From the NCBI RefSeq assembly GCF_042433955.1, contig NZ_JBHLUH010000021.1, positions 184,523-248,522 on the forward strand: a stretch of 64,000 nucleotides of DNA. Direction: 5' to 3'. The notes beneath the pieces were generated by a model, which was not told where the DNA came from, searched no databases, and saw only the letters and a list, made by a program, of their open reading frames with translations. This document shows, piece by piece, positions 43,537 to 52,579 of this stretch (its first letter is position 1; the number at the start of each line of letters is the position of its first letter). Both the position numbers and the translations under genes were made by a program. The DNA is from Phytohabitans kaempferiae (lineage in GTDB: Bacteria; Actinomycetota; Actinomycetes; Mycobacteriales; Micromonosporaceae).

Positions 43537-44387
43537 CCCGCCCGCTCGACACCGGCCACGCCGAGGACTTCCGCCAGGCCCGCGACGTGGATGTGCTGAT
43601 CCCGACCAGGGAACGGACCGCGGCGCTGGCCGCGACGCTGGCCGGCCTGGCGGCGCAGGAGGGCGTCCCGTTCGGCGTGGTGGTGAGCGACCAGTCCGAC
43701 GGCCCGCCCGGCTGGGCCGACCCGGCGGTGGCTGGCATGGTGCGCGTCCTGCGCCACGCCGGGCATCCGGTGCTGCTCACCCGCCACCTGCCCCGGCGCG
43801 GGCTGGCCGAGCACCGGGCCGGGCTGCTCTCCCACTCGGCCGCCCGGTACGTGCTCTGCCTCGACGACGACGTGTGGCTGGAACCGGCCACGCTCGGCCG
43901 CCTGGTCGCGGCGATCGGCGAGCTGCGGTGCGGGTTCGTGGGCAACGGCGTGCACGGCCTCTCGTACCGGGACGACCTGCGCCCCGACTCGCACCGGCAG
44001 TTCGAGGAGTGGGCCGGGCGGCCGGAGCCCGAGCGGATACGGCCGGACAGCCCGAAGTGGTGGCGGGCCGGCCTGCACTCGGCGGCCAACCTGCTGCACG
44101 TGACCGAGCGGCTGCGGCTGGCGCCGGGGCAGTGGCGGGCGTACAAGGTCTCCTGGATCGGCGGCTGCGTCCTCTTCGACCGCGCGAAGCTCGTCGCCTC
44201 CGGCGGCTTCGACTTCTGGACCCGGCTCCCGCCCGACCACCAGGGCGAGGACGCGGCGGCGCAGCTCGCGGTGCTGGAGCGGTACGGCGGCGCCGGCATC
44301 GTGCCGAGCGGCGCGTACCACCTGGAGGTGCCGACCACGGTGGTGGACCGCCGCGTCGAGGCGTGGGAGGTGACGCTGCGCGAGTAG
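43533..44387 (+). CDS. GT2-type glycosyltransferase
   Basis: 284 residues. It starts with VDVLIPTRERTAALAATL and has the metal-binding LCLDDDVWLEP of GT2 inverting enzymes, then a DHQGEDAAAQL acceptor-loop region. GTG 43533 overlaps the hldE stop as GTGA, so the two genes are coupled. No membrane helix is evident, so it should act at the cytoplasmic face. It probably adds a sugar in the same glycan pathway. Confidence 0.84.
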   Translation: MTRPLDTGHAEDFRQARDVDVLIPTRERTAALAATLAGLAAQEGVPFGVVVSDQSDGPPGWADPAVAGMVRVLRHAGHPVLLTRHLPRRGLAEHRAGLLSHSAARYVLCLDDDVWLEPATLGRLVAAIGELRCGFVGNGVHGLSYRDDLRPDSHRQFEEWAGRPEPERIRPDSPKWWRAGLHSAANLLHVTERLRLAPGQWRAYKVSWIGGCVLFDRAKLVASGGFDFWTRLPPDHQGEDAAAQLAVLERYGGAGIVPSGAYHLEVPTTVVDRRVEAWEVTLRE

Positions 44388-44399
44388 CGCGGCGGCGGC

Positions 44400-44900
44400 T
44401 CAGCCGCGCGGATGGCCGTGGATCGAGGCGCGCACCGGCGGCGTCTCCAGGCTCATCCGCACCGGCAGGTGCCCGACCGACCGGACCGGCTCGGGAAACA
44501 GCTCGCGGACGTCGTCGGGGAGCTGCACCTGCGCGTCGTACACGGCACCGGGCGGCACGGTCGCGGCCAACTCGGCGAAGACGGCCCGCGCGTAGCGGCG
44601 CGCGTCCACCTCGTCGGTGTCGCAGGCCGCCGCGATGCGGGTCAGCGGATCCTCCCGGTTGCGCGGGCCGTCGTCCGCTGTGGACAGTGCGCTGGGATGG
44701 CGCATGTACGGCCGCAGCGGCGCCGGCAGCCCGTCCGCGAGCAGTGCCGCCTCGCCGGCCGGTAGCCGGTCGCCGAGGGCGCGGAGCACGGCGTGCACGA
44801 TGGTGTCCGCCTCCGCCCGCTCGTCGCCGGGCTTGAGGTGGGGCCGCACGTGTGCGGTGATGAGATCGCTCACCTGATGCCGGTTACCCGCCGGCGCCAT
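44400..44900 (-). CDS. DUF2267-domain protein
   Basis: 166 residues. The segment VLRALGDRLPAGEAALLADGLPAPLR fits one DUF2267 unit, and the second half (ARRYARAVFAELAATVP, VRELFP) looks like a second, diverged one. Function is unknown; members are common in actinobacteria and cyanobacteria. ATG 44900 follows the GT9 stop by two bases, so it is the last gene of the leftward glycan operon. It ends 12 bases from the convergent GT2 stop. Confidence 0.75.
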   Translation of the reverse strand: MAPAGNRHQVSDLITAHVRPHLKPGDERAEADTIVHAVLRALGDRLPAGEAALLADGLPAPLRPYMRHPSALSTADDGPRNREDPLTRIAAACDTDEVDARRYARAVFAELAATVPPGAVYDAQVQLPDDVRELFPEPVRSVGHLPVRMSLETPPVRASIHGHPRG

Positions 44901-44902
44901 GC

Positions 44903-45973
44903 CTATTCGGCCAGCCGCCAGGCCTCGGCGGCGACCCGCTCGGGCGGTATGTCCAGGCACTCCAGCGCGTACGGGCAGGTCAGCTGGCGGCACGGCGCGC
45001 ACCGGGTCGGCACCGTCAGCACCGTGGCGGGAGTGAAGCGTGGGGCGTACTGCGCCGCCTGTTCCGTACCGGCGAAGAGCAGCACCACCGGCCGGCCGAG
45101 CGCGCTGGCGAGGTGTGCCCCGCCGCTGTTGTTGCAGACCACCACGGCGCTGCCCGCGATGAGCCCGGCGAGCCCCGGCACGCTCAGCCGGCCGGCGAGC
45201 GGGACGGCCGTGTCGCCGGCCACCTCCGCCACGAGCGCCGCCTCCCGCGTCGAGCCGGCGACCACCACGCGCGGCCCGTCGTCGGCGAGCAGCCGGGCGA
45301 CCCGCGCGTACCGGTCGGGCGGGTAGCGCCGCGCCGCGCAGGAGGCGCCGGGGAGCAGCACGGCGTACGGCTCGCCCGGCGGTACGCCCCGCTCGGCCAG
45401 CGCGTCGCGCGCCTCGGCGCGGGCGGAGCCGGGCAGGTCGAGGCGGAGCCGCCGGTCCGGCCGAGGTACGCCGACGCGCTCCAGCAGGTGCAGCATCCGG
45501 TCGACCTGGTGCACGTCGTCGGGGGGCGCCGGTACCCAGTGCGTGAGCCCCGCCCCGCCGAACTCCTTCGACGCGCCGACCCGCACCGGCACGCCGGCCA
45601 TCCGGCACAGGTACGCCGCCGGCCACGGCGACTGGGAGAACGAGGTGAGCAGCACCGCCGCGTCGTACCGGCCGCCGGCGAGGCGCCGTACCAGCCGGCG
45701 GTCCCGGTCCGGCGGCACCTCGTCCGGGTCGAGCTGCTGCCACGAGACGGAGGCGGCGAGCACGCGGTCGACGTACGGCACCAGCGGCGCGATGCCGGCC
45801 CCGGCGGGCGCCACGAGCAGGTCGAGGCGGGCCTCCGGCGCGGCCTGGTGCAGCGCGCGGAGCGCCGGGCCGGCCATGACCACGTCGCCGAGGTTGTCCG
45901 GGCGTACGACCAGGATCCGGCGGAGCCCGCCCCAGTCGATCGGCGGTCCGGCGAGCGCCCCCGGATGCTCCAT
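44903..45973 (-). CDS. GT9 (heptosyltransferase-like) glycosyltransferase
   Basis: 356 residues, second GT9 of the cluster: VVRPDNLGDVVMAGPAL at the N-terminus, LPGASCAARRYPPDRY, and CNNSGGAHLASALGRPVVLLF at the donor site. The C-terminus carries a Cys cluster (CAPCRQLTCPYALEC). ATG 45973 follows a GTG at 45976. It starts 13 bases after the next GT9 stop and is part of one leftward operon (GT4, GT9, GT9, DUF2267). Confidence 0.85.
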   Translation of the reverse strand: MEHPGALAGPPIDWGGLRRILVVRPDNLGDVVMAGPALRALHQAAPEARLDLLVAPAGAGIAPLVPYVDRVLAASVSWQQLDPDEVPPDRDRRLVRRLAGGRYDAAVLLTSFSQSPWPAAYLCRMAGVPVRVGASKEFGGAGLTHWVPAPPDDVHQVDRMLHLLERVGVPRPDRRLRLDLPGSARAEARDALAERGVPPGEPYAVLLPGASCAARRYPPDRYARVARLLADDGPRVVVAGSTREAALVAEVAGDTAVPLAGRLSVPGLAGLIAGSAVVVCNNSGGAHLASALGRPVVLLFAGTEQAAQYAPRFTPATVLTVPTRCAPCRQLTCPYALECLDIPPERVAAEAWRLAE

Positions 45974-45986
45974 CACGACGGCGCGG

Positions 45987-47087
45987 CTACCCCTCCGGCG
46001 GTACCGCGAAACCCGGCGGATCGCGGTGGACCGGACCGCCGGCGCCGAGCACCGTGGTGGCGACCGTACGCGCGGGGATCGCCGCCAGGCACGCCGGCTC
46101 GCCGGCCGAGAGCGGGCAGTCGGCGTGCCACCAGCAGACCTGCGTGGTGATGGCGGTCGGGCGCCGGTGCGGGCAGCCGGGCAGCCCTTGCAGGTGCGCG
46201 GCGGCCGGATCGCCCAGGCCGTAGCGGCTCGCGAGCGTCGGCCCGAAGAGCGCCACCGTCCGCGCCCCGCTCGCCGCCGCCACGCGGAGGGGCCCGGTGT
46301 CGCCGCCCACCACGACCCCGTCCCGGCCGGCGACCGCCGCGAAGACTCCGGCCAGCTCCCGCAGACCGAGCGGCGGCAGCACGGGGACGAGGCCGTCCGG
46401 TGTTCCCGTCCCGGCCGCGTCCGGCGTTTTCGCTGCGGTGGGCGCCGGCGTGAGCAGCGGGATGCCCAGGCCGGCGAGGAGCGCGACCAGCTCGCGCCAC
46501 CGCCGCTCGGGCCAGCGCTTGACCGCCATCCCGGCCTCCGGCACCAGCACCACGGGCCGCCGCCCGCCGCCCGCCCACGGGCTCCGGCCGCGGGCGAGGA
46601 GGGTCGCCAGCACGCGGGCCCCCTCCGCGCGCTCGCCGGTGGTCAGGCGCAGCCGCGGCACCGGGTCCACGGCGGCCGGGTCGAGCACTCCCTCCTCGGC
46701 GAGGATGCGCAGGTACCGCCGGCTGACCAGCTCGTCCGGCGGCGGGCCGCGCCACAGGTCGGTGACGCACCGACCGGCGGCGGAGCGGAGCAGGTCGGGG
46801 ATGCCGTCGTACCGCGTGGTGGTGATCGCCAGGTCCGGCCGCCCCTCGGCGAGGGCCGCGGCGACCGCCTCGCGCTCGGCGCCGGGGCGGGCGTGTGCCG
46901 GCGTGCGCACGGCGCTGACGGCGGGGTCGCCGCGGAGCAGGTCGGCGCCGGGCTCGTGGGTGACCACCCGCAGCCGGGCGCCGGGATGCCGGCCGGCCAG
47001 CGCGTGTACGACCGGCAGCACCATCACCAGGTCGCCGATGCCGCCGAGAAGGTCGACGACGAGGATGTCGGTGTACCGGTCAGGCAT
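45987..47087 (-). CDS. GT9 (heptosyltransferase-like) glycosyltransferase
   Basis: 366 residues, third GT9: VVDLLGGIGDLVMVLPVV, VVLVPEAGMAVKRWPERRW, and GGDTGPLRVAAASGARTVALFG. It has a shorter C-terminal Cys/His segment (CPHRR and CWWHADC). The ATG overlaps the preceding GT4 stop by eight bases, which shows coupling. Three different GT9 enzymes in one locus suggest three consecutive heptose or related residues. Confidence 0.85.
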   Translation of the reverse strand: MPDRYTDILVVDLLGGIGDLVMVLPVVHALAGRHPGARLRVVTHEPGADLLRGDPAVSAVRTPAHARPGAEREAVAAALAEGRPDLAITTTRYDGIPDLLRSAAGRCVTDLWRGPPPDELVSRRYLRILAEEGVLDPAAVDPVPRLRLTTGERAEGARVLATLLARGRSPWAGGGRRPVVLVPEAGMAVKRWPERRWRELVALLAGLGIPLLTPAPTAAKTPDAAGTGTPDGLVPVLPPLGLRELAGVFAAVAGRDGVVVGGDTGPLRVAAASGARTVALFGPTLASRYGLGDPAAAHLQGLPGCPHRRPTAITTQVCWWHADCPLSAGEPACLAAIPARTVATTVLGAGGPVHRDPPGFAVPPEG

Positions 47088-48231
47088 CGGCCAGCACCCG
47101 CGCGTAGAGGTCCCGGTGCGCCCGCGCCACCGCTGGCCAGGTGTGCGCGGCGGCGAGCGAGCGGCCGCCGGCGGCGAGGCGTTCCCGCAGTGCCGGGTCG
47201 CCGATCAGACGGCGGAGCGCGACCGCGATGGCGGCGGCGTCGCGGCGCCCGCGGATGGTGGCCACGTTCTCCCCGTCGCGCAGGCGGGGGTCGGGCTCGT
47301 CGGGCACGGTCACGGCCGTGGGCACGCCGTGCGCCAGCGCCGCGAGCAGCGCGCCGCTGCGCGCCGAGACCCCAGCGGTGAACGGCAGCACCACGCCGTC
47401 CGCCGCCGCCAGCAGCGCCGACACCTCCGGCGCGGGCAGGTATCCGGTGAACGAGACCGCGTCCGCCACCCCGCACCGCGCCGCCAGTGCCTCCAGCTCC
47501 CGCCGGAACGCCCGCGCCTCATCCTCGGGCAACGCCTGCGAGGTGAACCCGCCGGCGACCGCCAGCCGCACGTCGGGCCGGATCGCGCGGAGCGCGGGCA
47601 GTGCCTCCAGCAGGTACCGCACGCCCTTGACTGGATGGACGAAGCCGAAGAACACCAGCAGGAAGTCGCCCTCGTCCACGCCCAGCCGGCGGCGCGCGTC
47701 GGCGCGGGGCACCCCGGTGGGGTCGACGTTGGGGGCGAGCGGGATGAGCGTGGGGCGCCGGCCGGTCCGCTGCCGTACCCGCGTGCCGTGCTCGGGGTTG
47801 GTGACCACCACCGTGTGGCTCGCCGGCACCAGCAGGGCGGTCTCCCGGTCCCACAGGCGCAGCAGTTCCAGCGGGCGCCACACCGCGCCGGGGAGCCAGT
47901 CGGGCGCGCTCCACCAGCCGTACTCGTGGACGGTCGTGACGACCGGCGTGCCCGGCGGCAGCAGGCGGGGCAGGAGGCCGGGGAGCGCGGAGAAGCGGTA
48001 CGCCGACGGGGCGAACTGGACGTGCACCACGTCGGGGCGCAGCCGCCGCACGGTCTCGGCGGTGTCCACTGTGGCGGCCAGCCACCTGCCCGGCGCGGGC
48101 GGGCGTACCGGCACGGCGGTCACCTCCACGCCGGTGCCGCCGAGCGCGCCGGCCAGCCGCTCGGCGTAGTCGCTCACCCCGTCGCGGCTCGCCGGCGCCG
48201 GTCCGGTGATCATGGCGGTCCGGATGCTCAC
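47080..48231 (-). CDS. GT4-type glycosyltransferase
   Basis: 383 residues, two Rossmann halves of the GT-B fold. The N-terminal half has SRDGVSDYAERLAGAL and HEYGWW. The C-terminal half has FFGFVHPVKGVRYLLEALP and a donor-site VSARSGALLAALAHGVPT. GTG 48231 is the start of the leftward glycan operon. It is divergent from the sulfotransferase gene by about 40 bases. The sugar cannot be told. Confidence 0.84.
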   Translation of the reverse strand: MSIRTAMITGPAPASRDGVSDYAERLAGALGGTGVEVTAVPVRPPAPGRWLAATVDTAETVRRLRPDVVHVQFAPSAYRFSALPGLLPRLLPPGTPVVTTVHEYGWWSAPDWLPGAVWRPLELLRLWDRETALLVPASHTVVVTNPEHGTRVRQRTGRRPTLIPLAPNVDPTGVPRADARRRLGVDEGDFLLVFFGFVHPVKGVRYLLEALPALRAIRPDVRLAVAGGFTSQALPEDEARAFRRELEALAARCGVADAVSFTGYLPAPEVSALLAAADGVVLPFTAGVSARSGALLAALAHGVPTAVTVPDEPDPRLRDGENVATIRGRRDAAAIAVALRRLIGDPALRERLAAGGRSLAAAHTWPAVARAHRDLYARVLADA

Positions 48232-48272
48232 GGCCGACGTTTGCCCGCAACCGGCCCGGGTATGCCCGCGCG

Positions 48273-49322
48273 GTGAGTGCCCTCTCGTTCCTCGTCGTCG
48301 GTACGCCCCGGTCGGGCACCACGCTCACCCAGCGGCTCTGCTGCGAGCTGCCCGGTGTCGCGATGCCGCCGGAGACCCACTTCCTGCACCGGTTCGCGCC
48401 GCGGCTGCTCGCCCGCCGGCGCTTCCCGCTGAGCCGGAACGAGGTGGCGGCCGAGGTGGCGGACTTCGGGCACCTGCCCACCAGCGAAGGGCTGCGGGTC
48501 GATCTCGCGCGCGTGCTCGACCTCGTGGGGCGGCGCTGCGAGAACCTGCTCGACCTCTTCTCCGCCGTGGTGGTGTCGCTGTGCCCGCCCGCCGCCCGGT
48601 ACGGCGAGAAGACCCCCGAGCACCTGCTGTGGTGGCGCCCGCTCACCGACGCCGACCCGGACCTGCGGCTCGTCGGCGTGGTCCGCGACCCGCGCGCCGT
48701 CGCCGCCTCGCACCGCGCGGTGCCGTGGGGCATCGAGGACTCCGCCGTACTCGCCGAGGAGTGGGCGCTCGACCAGCGCCAGCTCCGCGCGGCCGCCCGC
48801 CATCTCGGCCCCGGGCGGTGCCTGATCCTGCGGTACGAGGATGTGGTCGCCGACCCGGACACCGCGCGGCGGCAGCTCGGTGGCCTGCTCGCCGTACGCC
48901 CCGGCGGACCGAAAGCCGCCGCGCCGGACGGGATCGTGCACGGCTGGGAGTGGTGGAAGGCCGGCGCGCTGCGGGACGTGACCACCGACCGTACCGCCGC
49001 GTGGCGCGAGACCCTGCCGCCCGGGGACGCGAGCGTGGTCGAGGAGGTGGCGGGGGCGGAGATGGCGGCGTTCGGCTACCTGGACCATCCGCCGGAGCGG
49101 GGCCGCCAGGCCGGTCCCGAGATACGCGAGCGGCTGGCCGCCCGCCTGCACCGCATCCGCCGCCTGACCCCGCTGGCCTTCCCCGCCCCCTCGCCGGCGG
49201 CGGCACTCTCCGGCGCCGGCTCGTCGCCCGTCGGCGGTGGCTCTTCGGGCGGCGGCGGCGCGGGCGGCGGTGGCGGCTCTTCGGGCGGCGGTGGCGGCTC
49301 TTCGGCCGTGCGTGGCGATTAG
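48273..49322 (+). CDS. Sulfotransferase with Gly/Ser-rich tail
   Basis: 349 residues. The 5'-phosphosulfate loop is GTPRSGTTL near residues 10-18 and the 3'-phosphate site is VVRDPRAVAASHR. The fold is that of PAPS-dependent sulfotransferases, so it probably sulfates the glycan or a lipid. The last 50 residues are a low-complexity Gly/Ser run coded by a near 21-bp repeat (49231-49312), not part of the catalytic fold. GTG 48273 starts 41 bases from the divergent GT4 gene. Confidence 0.82.
   Translation: MSALSFLVVGTPRSGTTLTQRLCCELPGVAMPPETHFLHRFAPRLLARRRFPLSRNEVAAEVADFGHLPTSEGLRVDLARVLDLVGRRCENLLDLFSAVVVSLCPPAARYGEKTPEHLLWWRPLTDADPDLRLVGVVRDPRAVAASHRAVPWGIEDSAVLAEEWALDQRQLRAAARHLGPGRCLILRYEDVVADPDTARRQLGGLLAVRPGGPKAAAPDGIVHGWEWWKAGALRDVTTDRTAAWRETLPPGDASVVEEVAGAEMAAFGYLDHPPERGRQAGPEIRERLAARLHRIRRLTPLAFPAPSPAAALSGAGSSPVGGGSSGGGGAGGGGGSSGGGGGSSAVRGD
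49231..49312. repeat. Gly/Ser-coding tandem repeat
   Basis: Imperfect copies of GGCGGCGGTGGCGGCTCTTCG at the 3' end of the sulfotransferase gene, giving GGGGSS-like runs. It is likely to vary in length and to be flexible in the protein. Confidence 0.6.
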
Positions 49323-49340
49323 TTGACCCTCCAGGGTCAA
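49323..49340. promoter_or_regulatory. 18-bp palindrome after the sulfotransferase stop
   Basis: TTGACCCTCCAGGGTCAA: two 8-bp arms with a two-base centre, directly after the stop codon at 49322. It can form a terminator hairpin for the sulfotransferase, or be an operator for the small gene about 95 bases downstream. The tight centre favours a protein-binding site, the position favours a terminator. Confidence 0.5.
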
Positions 49341-49435
49341 TTGGTCGCCACGGACGGTCAGCGCCTGTCCACTCACCGCCACGCGGTGCGGGCGTCACCG
49401 GGTTAGGGCTTCGGCGATACGAGGAGGTAGAGGCG

Positions 49436-49606
49436 ATGGCGCAGCCGGAGGAGAGCAGGGAGAAGGCGTCGGACACCGACGCGGTGCTGATGCATCCCGG
49501 CAACGACCCGAACCGGAACACCGCCCAGGTGCCGCCACCAAAGGAGTCCGGCGAGGTGCGCGTCGAACGGGACGGTGAGCTTCGGCCCCTGGAACAGGAG
49601 GAGTAG
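49436..49606 (+). CDS. Small hydrophilic protein of unknown function
   Basis: 56 residues, highly charged and without hydrophobic segments (MAQPEESREKASD start, LEQEE end), likely disordered. GAGGAGG sits eight bases before ATG 49436, and a hairpin terminator follows 5 bases after the stop, so the gene looks real. I do not recognise a family. Confidence 0.7.
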   Translation: MAQPEESREKASDTDAVLMHPGNDPNRNTAQVPPPKESGEVRVERDGELRPLEQEE

Positions 49607-49611
49607 CGCAC

Positions 49612-49628
49612 GCCCCGCGCAACGGGGC
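49612..49628 (+). terminator. Terminator of the small hydrophilic protein gene
   Basis: GCCCCG and CGGGGC pair across CGCAA, starting five bases after the stop codon. A second hairpin, GGGGC/GCCCC with a TAT loop, lies at 49665-49677 and may terminate the convergent methyltransferase gene. Confidence 0.6.
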
Positions 49629-49664
49629 AATGCCGGGGACAAAGCCCACTCCAGCCGAGAGGAA

Positions 49665-49677
49665 GGGGCTATGCCCC
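49665..49677. terminator. Second hairpin between convergent genes
   Basis: GGGGC-TAT-GCCCC, located about 48 bases beyond the stop of the leftward methyltransferase gene. A near-repeated GACAAAGCCC box flanks it (about 49637 and 49679). Short stem, so moderate confidence. Confidence 0.4.
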
Positions 49678-49724
49678 CGACAAAGCCCTCGGACGGACGC
49701 GGTCATCACGCGCGGCGGAGCTGG

Positions 49725-50522
49725 TCAGGGCTTGCGGGCGACCCCGCCGTACGCGTCGATCGCCGTGGCGGCCGGGTCGTCCGGGCGCCACAGCGGGATC
49801 GGCACCAGCCCTGGCTCGACCAGCGTCAGGCCCTCGAAGCAGGTGGCGAGATCGTCGGGGCTGCGCAGGATGTACGGCACGCCGCCGCTCTGGGCGAGCT
49901 TGTCGGCGCCCTCGACCACCTCCGGGCTGGTGTTGGTGCCGTCCCACAGCACCAGGTAGCTGCCGGGCGCGGTGGCGCCGCTGATCCGCCCGACGATCGA
50001 GCGGACCACGTCGAGGTCGGGCTCGTAGCCCATCACTCCCATGAACATCACCGCGATCGGCTCGTCGAAGTCGAGCGACTTCGCCGCCTCGGCCACGATC
50101 GTGTCGGGGTCGTGGTAGTCGGCGGGCACGTACGTGGTGAGCCCCTCCGCCGTGGTGTTGGCCAGCAGCGCGCGGGCGTGCACCAGCACCATCGGGTCGT
50201 TGTCGACGTACACGATGCGGGACCGGGGCGCGGCCGCCTGGGCGACCTCGTGCGTGTTCTGCATCGTGGGGAGGCCGGTGCCGACGTCGATGAACTGGCG
50301 GATGCCCGCCTCGGCCGCCAGGTGGCGCACCACGCGGATGAGGAACTGCCGGGAGTGCCGCGCCATCAGGACGATCTCCGGATAGACGCCGGCCACGGCG
50401 TCGCCGGCGGCGCGGTCGGCCTGGAAGTTGTCCTTCCCGCCCATCCAGTAGTTCCACATCCGCGCCGCGTGGGGCACGTCGGTCTGCAACTTCGAGGCGA
50501 GTTCACCATCCGGATCGACCAT
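49725..50522 (-). CDS. Methyltransf_19 (DUF574-type) SAM-dependent methyltransferase
   Basis: 265 residues of an actinobacterial methyltransferase-like family. The family signature ARMWNYWMGGKDNFQADR is near the N-terminus, with motif I FIDVGTGLPTMQN, YVDNDP as acidic motif II and MFMGVMGY later. Members are numerous in actinobacteria, often with unknown substrate. ATG 50522 begins the homology; the ribosome site is weak. It lies between the glycan and pectin blocks and belongs clearly to neither. Confidence 0.82.
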   Translation of the reverse strand: MVDPDGELASKLQTDVPHAARMWNYWMGGKDNFQADRAAGDAVAGVYPEIVLMARHSRQFLIRVVRHLAAEAGIRQFIDVGTGLPTMQNTHEVAQAAAPRSRIVYVDNDPMVLVHARALLANTTAEGLTTYVPADYHDPDTIVAEAAKSLDFDEPIAVMFMGVMGYEPDLDVVRSIVGRISGATAPGSYLVLWDGTNTSPEVVEGADKLAQSGGVPYILRSPDDLATCFEGLTLVEPGLVPIPLWRPDDPAATAIDAYGGVARKP

Positions 50523-50785
50523 GGCGCAGATCCTACTTGGACAGAACCGCCGCGGCACCAGCCCGTTTGTCCGATGTGGCCGGCACGGAATGTGTCGATG
50601 TGCTCACGCAGGATGCGCTTCCGGCCTCTGATGCTGCTGGTCATCAGGCATTTCCTCACAAAAGAGGACCAGCAGACCCGAGCCGTCCGTGGTGCGGGAG
50701 GCGACCGCGGCGGCGCTGCTCGCCACGGACCCCGACCCGCGACTGGCTCGCGTGACGCCGGGCGGCACCACGGCCACCGTACGAC

Positions 50786-50814
50786 GATGGGGGCGGCGCA
50801 CCGCCGCCCCCATC
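50786..50814 (-). terminator. Strong terminator of the GH43 gene
   Basis: A perfect 13-bp stem (GATGGGGGCGGCG and its complement) with a three-base loop, starting 11 bases beyond the stop of the leftward GH43 gene at 50825. This is the strongest hairpin in the window. Confidence 0.8.
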
Positions 50815-50824
50815 CCCGGACTGG

Positions 50825-52579
50825 TCAGACCGCCCGCAGGTGGAACCGCTGGCAGATGTTGTCCAGCCACGACCACTGGGCGATGTTGGTGCCCATCGCG
50901 AGGCCGCAGTTGGCGAGGTCGACCGCCTTGCCGCTGTGCCGGGCCAGGAGGCGGACCGAGCCGTCGGTCAGTGCCTCCATCCGGAACTGCGAGTTGGTGC
51001 CCGAACAGGCCGTGCTCTGCTCGATGTTGGCACCGTCCGTTGTGGAGCTGCCGGCGACGGCGAGGCAACCGGAGGTGTTGTGCGCCGGGCGGATCCGGTA
51101 GTAGCCGTTGTCGGTGTGGGTGAAGCTCCACCGCTGGCAGTTGGCACCGTTGTAGGCCCAGGCGCGTACGTCGGCACCACTGCCGGTGGAGCAGTCCGCG
51201 ACGTCGAGCACCTTGCCACTCTGGACACTGGTGACCGCGACGTTGCCGGCGGGGGCGAGCCGCCACTGCTGGCAGTTGTTGTCGAGCCAGGCCCACTGCC
51301 GGATGTCCGTGCCGTCGGCCGTGCCGCAGTCGGCCAGGTCGAGCACCTTGCGCGTACTCCGGTTGACCAGGCGGTACCAGCCGTCCGCGGTGTGATCGAG
51401 GACCCACCGGCTGGCCGCCGCGGAGCAGTCGCCCTGCGCCACGTTGGCCCCGTCGGCGGTGCCGGTCGCGGTGAGGCACTGCCCGCTGTCGCGGTTGACC
51501 AGTGTGTACGCTCCACCTTGGACGTTGGCGCTGATCGGGCCGAGTTCGCCGCTCGGCACCGCCAGCGAGGTCGACGTCGAGGCGGGCGCGCCGAAGTTGG
51601 GCGTGTTGTCGGCGTTCCAGGTGAAGCGCTGCGCCCGCGTGGAGCGCGTGTCGCCGCAGCCCTGGCTGGCCGACGCGTTGCCGTGGTAGACGATCCAGTC
51701 CTCGGTGCCGTCCGGCGACTTGAAGAACCCGTTGTGCCCCGGGCCGTAGACGCCGTTGCCGCGCTGGAACACCGGATTCGGCGACTTGGTCCAGGACGAG
51801 GCGCTGAGCGGGTTGCTGCCGGTGAGCGTGAGCAGGCCGAGCTTGTAGTCCGGCGTGTTGCACGACGACGCCGAGTACACGAGCATCGTCTTCCCGTTGC
51901 GCTGCAACGGCTCCGCGCCCTCGTTGGTGCGCCCGCCGGCTGTCTCCCAGGAGTACGTGGGGCGGGAGATGAGCACCTTGCTGCCGGTGATGGTCCACGG
52001 GTTGGTCATCCGGGCGATCCAGATGCTCTGGTCGGCGCCCTGCCACTCCGACCACAGCAGGTAGAGCTGGCCGCCGATGGTGACGTAGCTGCCGTCGATG
52101 TTCCAGGTGGTGGGCATCGGCGAGCCGCGGTGGATGTACGGCCCCAGCGGGTCGTCGCCGGCGCTCTCCAGCACGGTCAGGTGCTGCCGGTCGAGGTTGG
52201 CGGCGTGGCCGGAGGTGAACATCAGGTACCACCGCATGCCGTTCGGCCCGTTGAGCCGGTGAAACTCGAACGCCCAGAAGTTGCAGCAGGAGTCGGCGGC
52301 CGTCTCCGACCACACGTACACCGGTGGGGCGGTCGAGAGCCCGGCCAGCGTGGGCGACTTGCGCATCACCAACTGGGAGGTCCAGGTGGTGGTGGCGAGG
52401 TAGTAGTTGCCCTCGAAGTACTGGAGCCACGGGTCGGCCCCGTTGGCGAGCAGCGGGTTGCGGAAGGTGGTCTCGCCGACGGCGTTCGCGGACGGTGTGT
52501 TGACCCCGACGAGGGCGAGCGCCACCATGGTGGCCACCGCGAGGGCGGCCACCAGGCGGGTACGTGCGCGGGTCAGCAT
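50825..52579 (-). CDS. Secreted GH43 glycosidase with ricin-type lectin domain
   Basis: 584 residues. The signal peptide (about 1-32) ends near NANA. The GH43 five-bladed propeller (about 35-345) has the expected acid residues in NGADPW (base), NIDGSY (pKa modulator) and TNEGAEPL (proton donor). The C-terminal 240 residues are two ricin-B-type trefoil units with repeated CQQW/CQRW and Q-W motifs, which bind galactose- or arabinose-type sugars. GH43 members cleave arabinan or xylan side chains. The start at ATG 52579 overlaps the upstream gene by seven bases, so the two are coupled. The likely job is arabinan side-chain removal from pectin. Confidence 0.86.
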   Translation of the reverse strand: MLTRARTRLVAALAVATMVALALVGVNTPSANAVGETTFRNPLLANGADPWLQYFEGNYYLATTTWTSQLVMRKSPTLAGLSTAPPVYVWSETAADSCCNFWAFEFHRLNGPNGMRWYLMFTSGHAANLDRQHLTVLESAGDDPLGPYIHRGSPMPTTWNIDGSYVTIGGQLYLLWSEWQGADQSIWIARMTNPWTITGSKVLISRPTYSWETAGGRTNEGAEPLQRNGKTMLVYSASSCNTPDYKLGLLTLTGSNPLSASSWTKSPNPVFQRGNGVYGPGHNGFFKSPDGTEDWIVYHGNASASQGCGDTRSTRAQRFTWNADNTPNFGAPASTSTSLAVPSGELGPISANVQGGAYTLVNRDSGQCLTATGTADGANVAQGDCSAAASRWVLDHTADGWYRLVNRSTRKVLDLADCGTADGTDIRQWAWLDNNCQQWRLAPAGNVAVTSVQSGKVLDVADCSTGSGADVRAWAYNGANCQRWSFTHTDNGYYRIRPAHNTSGCLAVAGSSTTDGANIEQSTACSGTNSQFRMEALTDGSVRLLARHSGKAVDLANCGLAMGTNIAQWSWLDNICQRFHLRAV

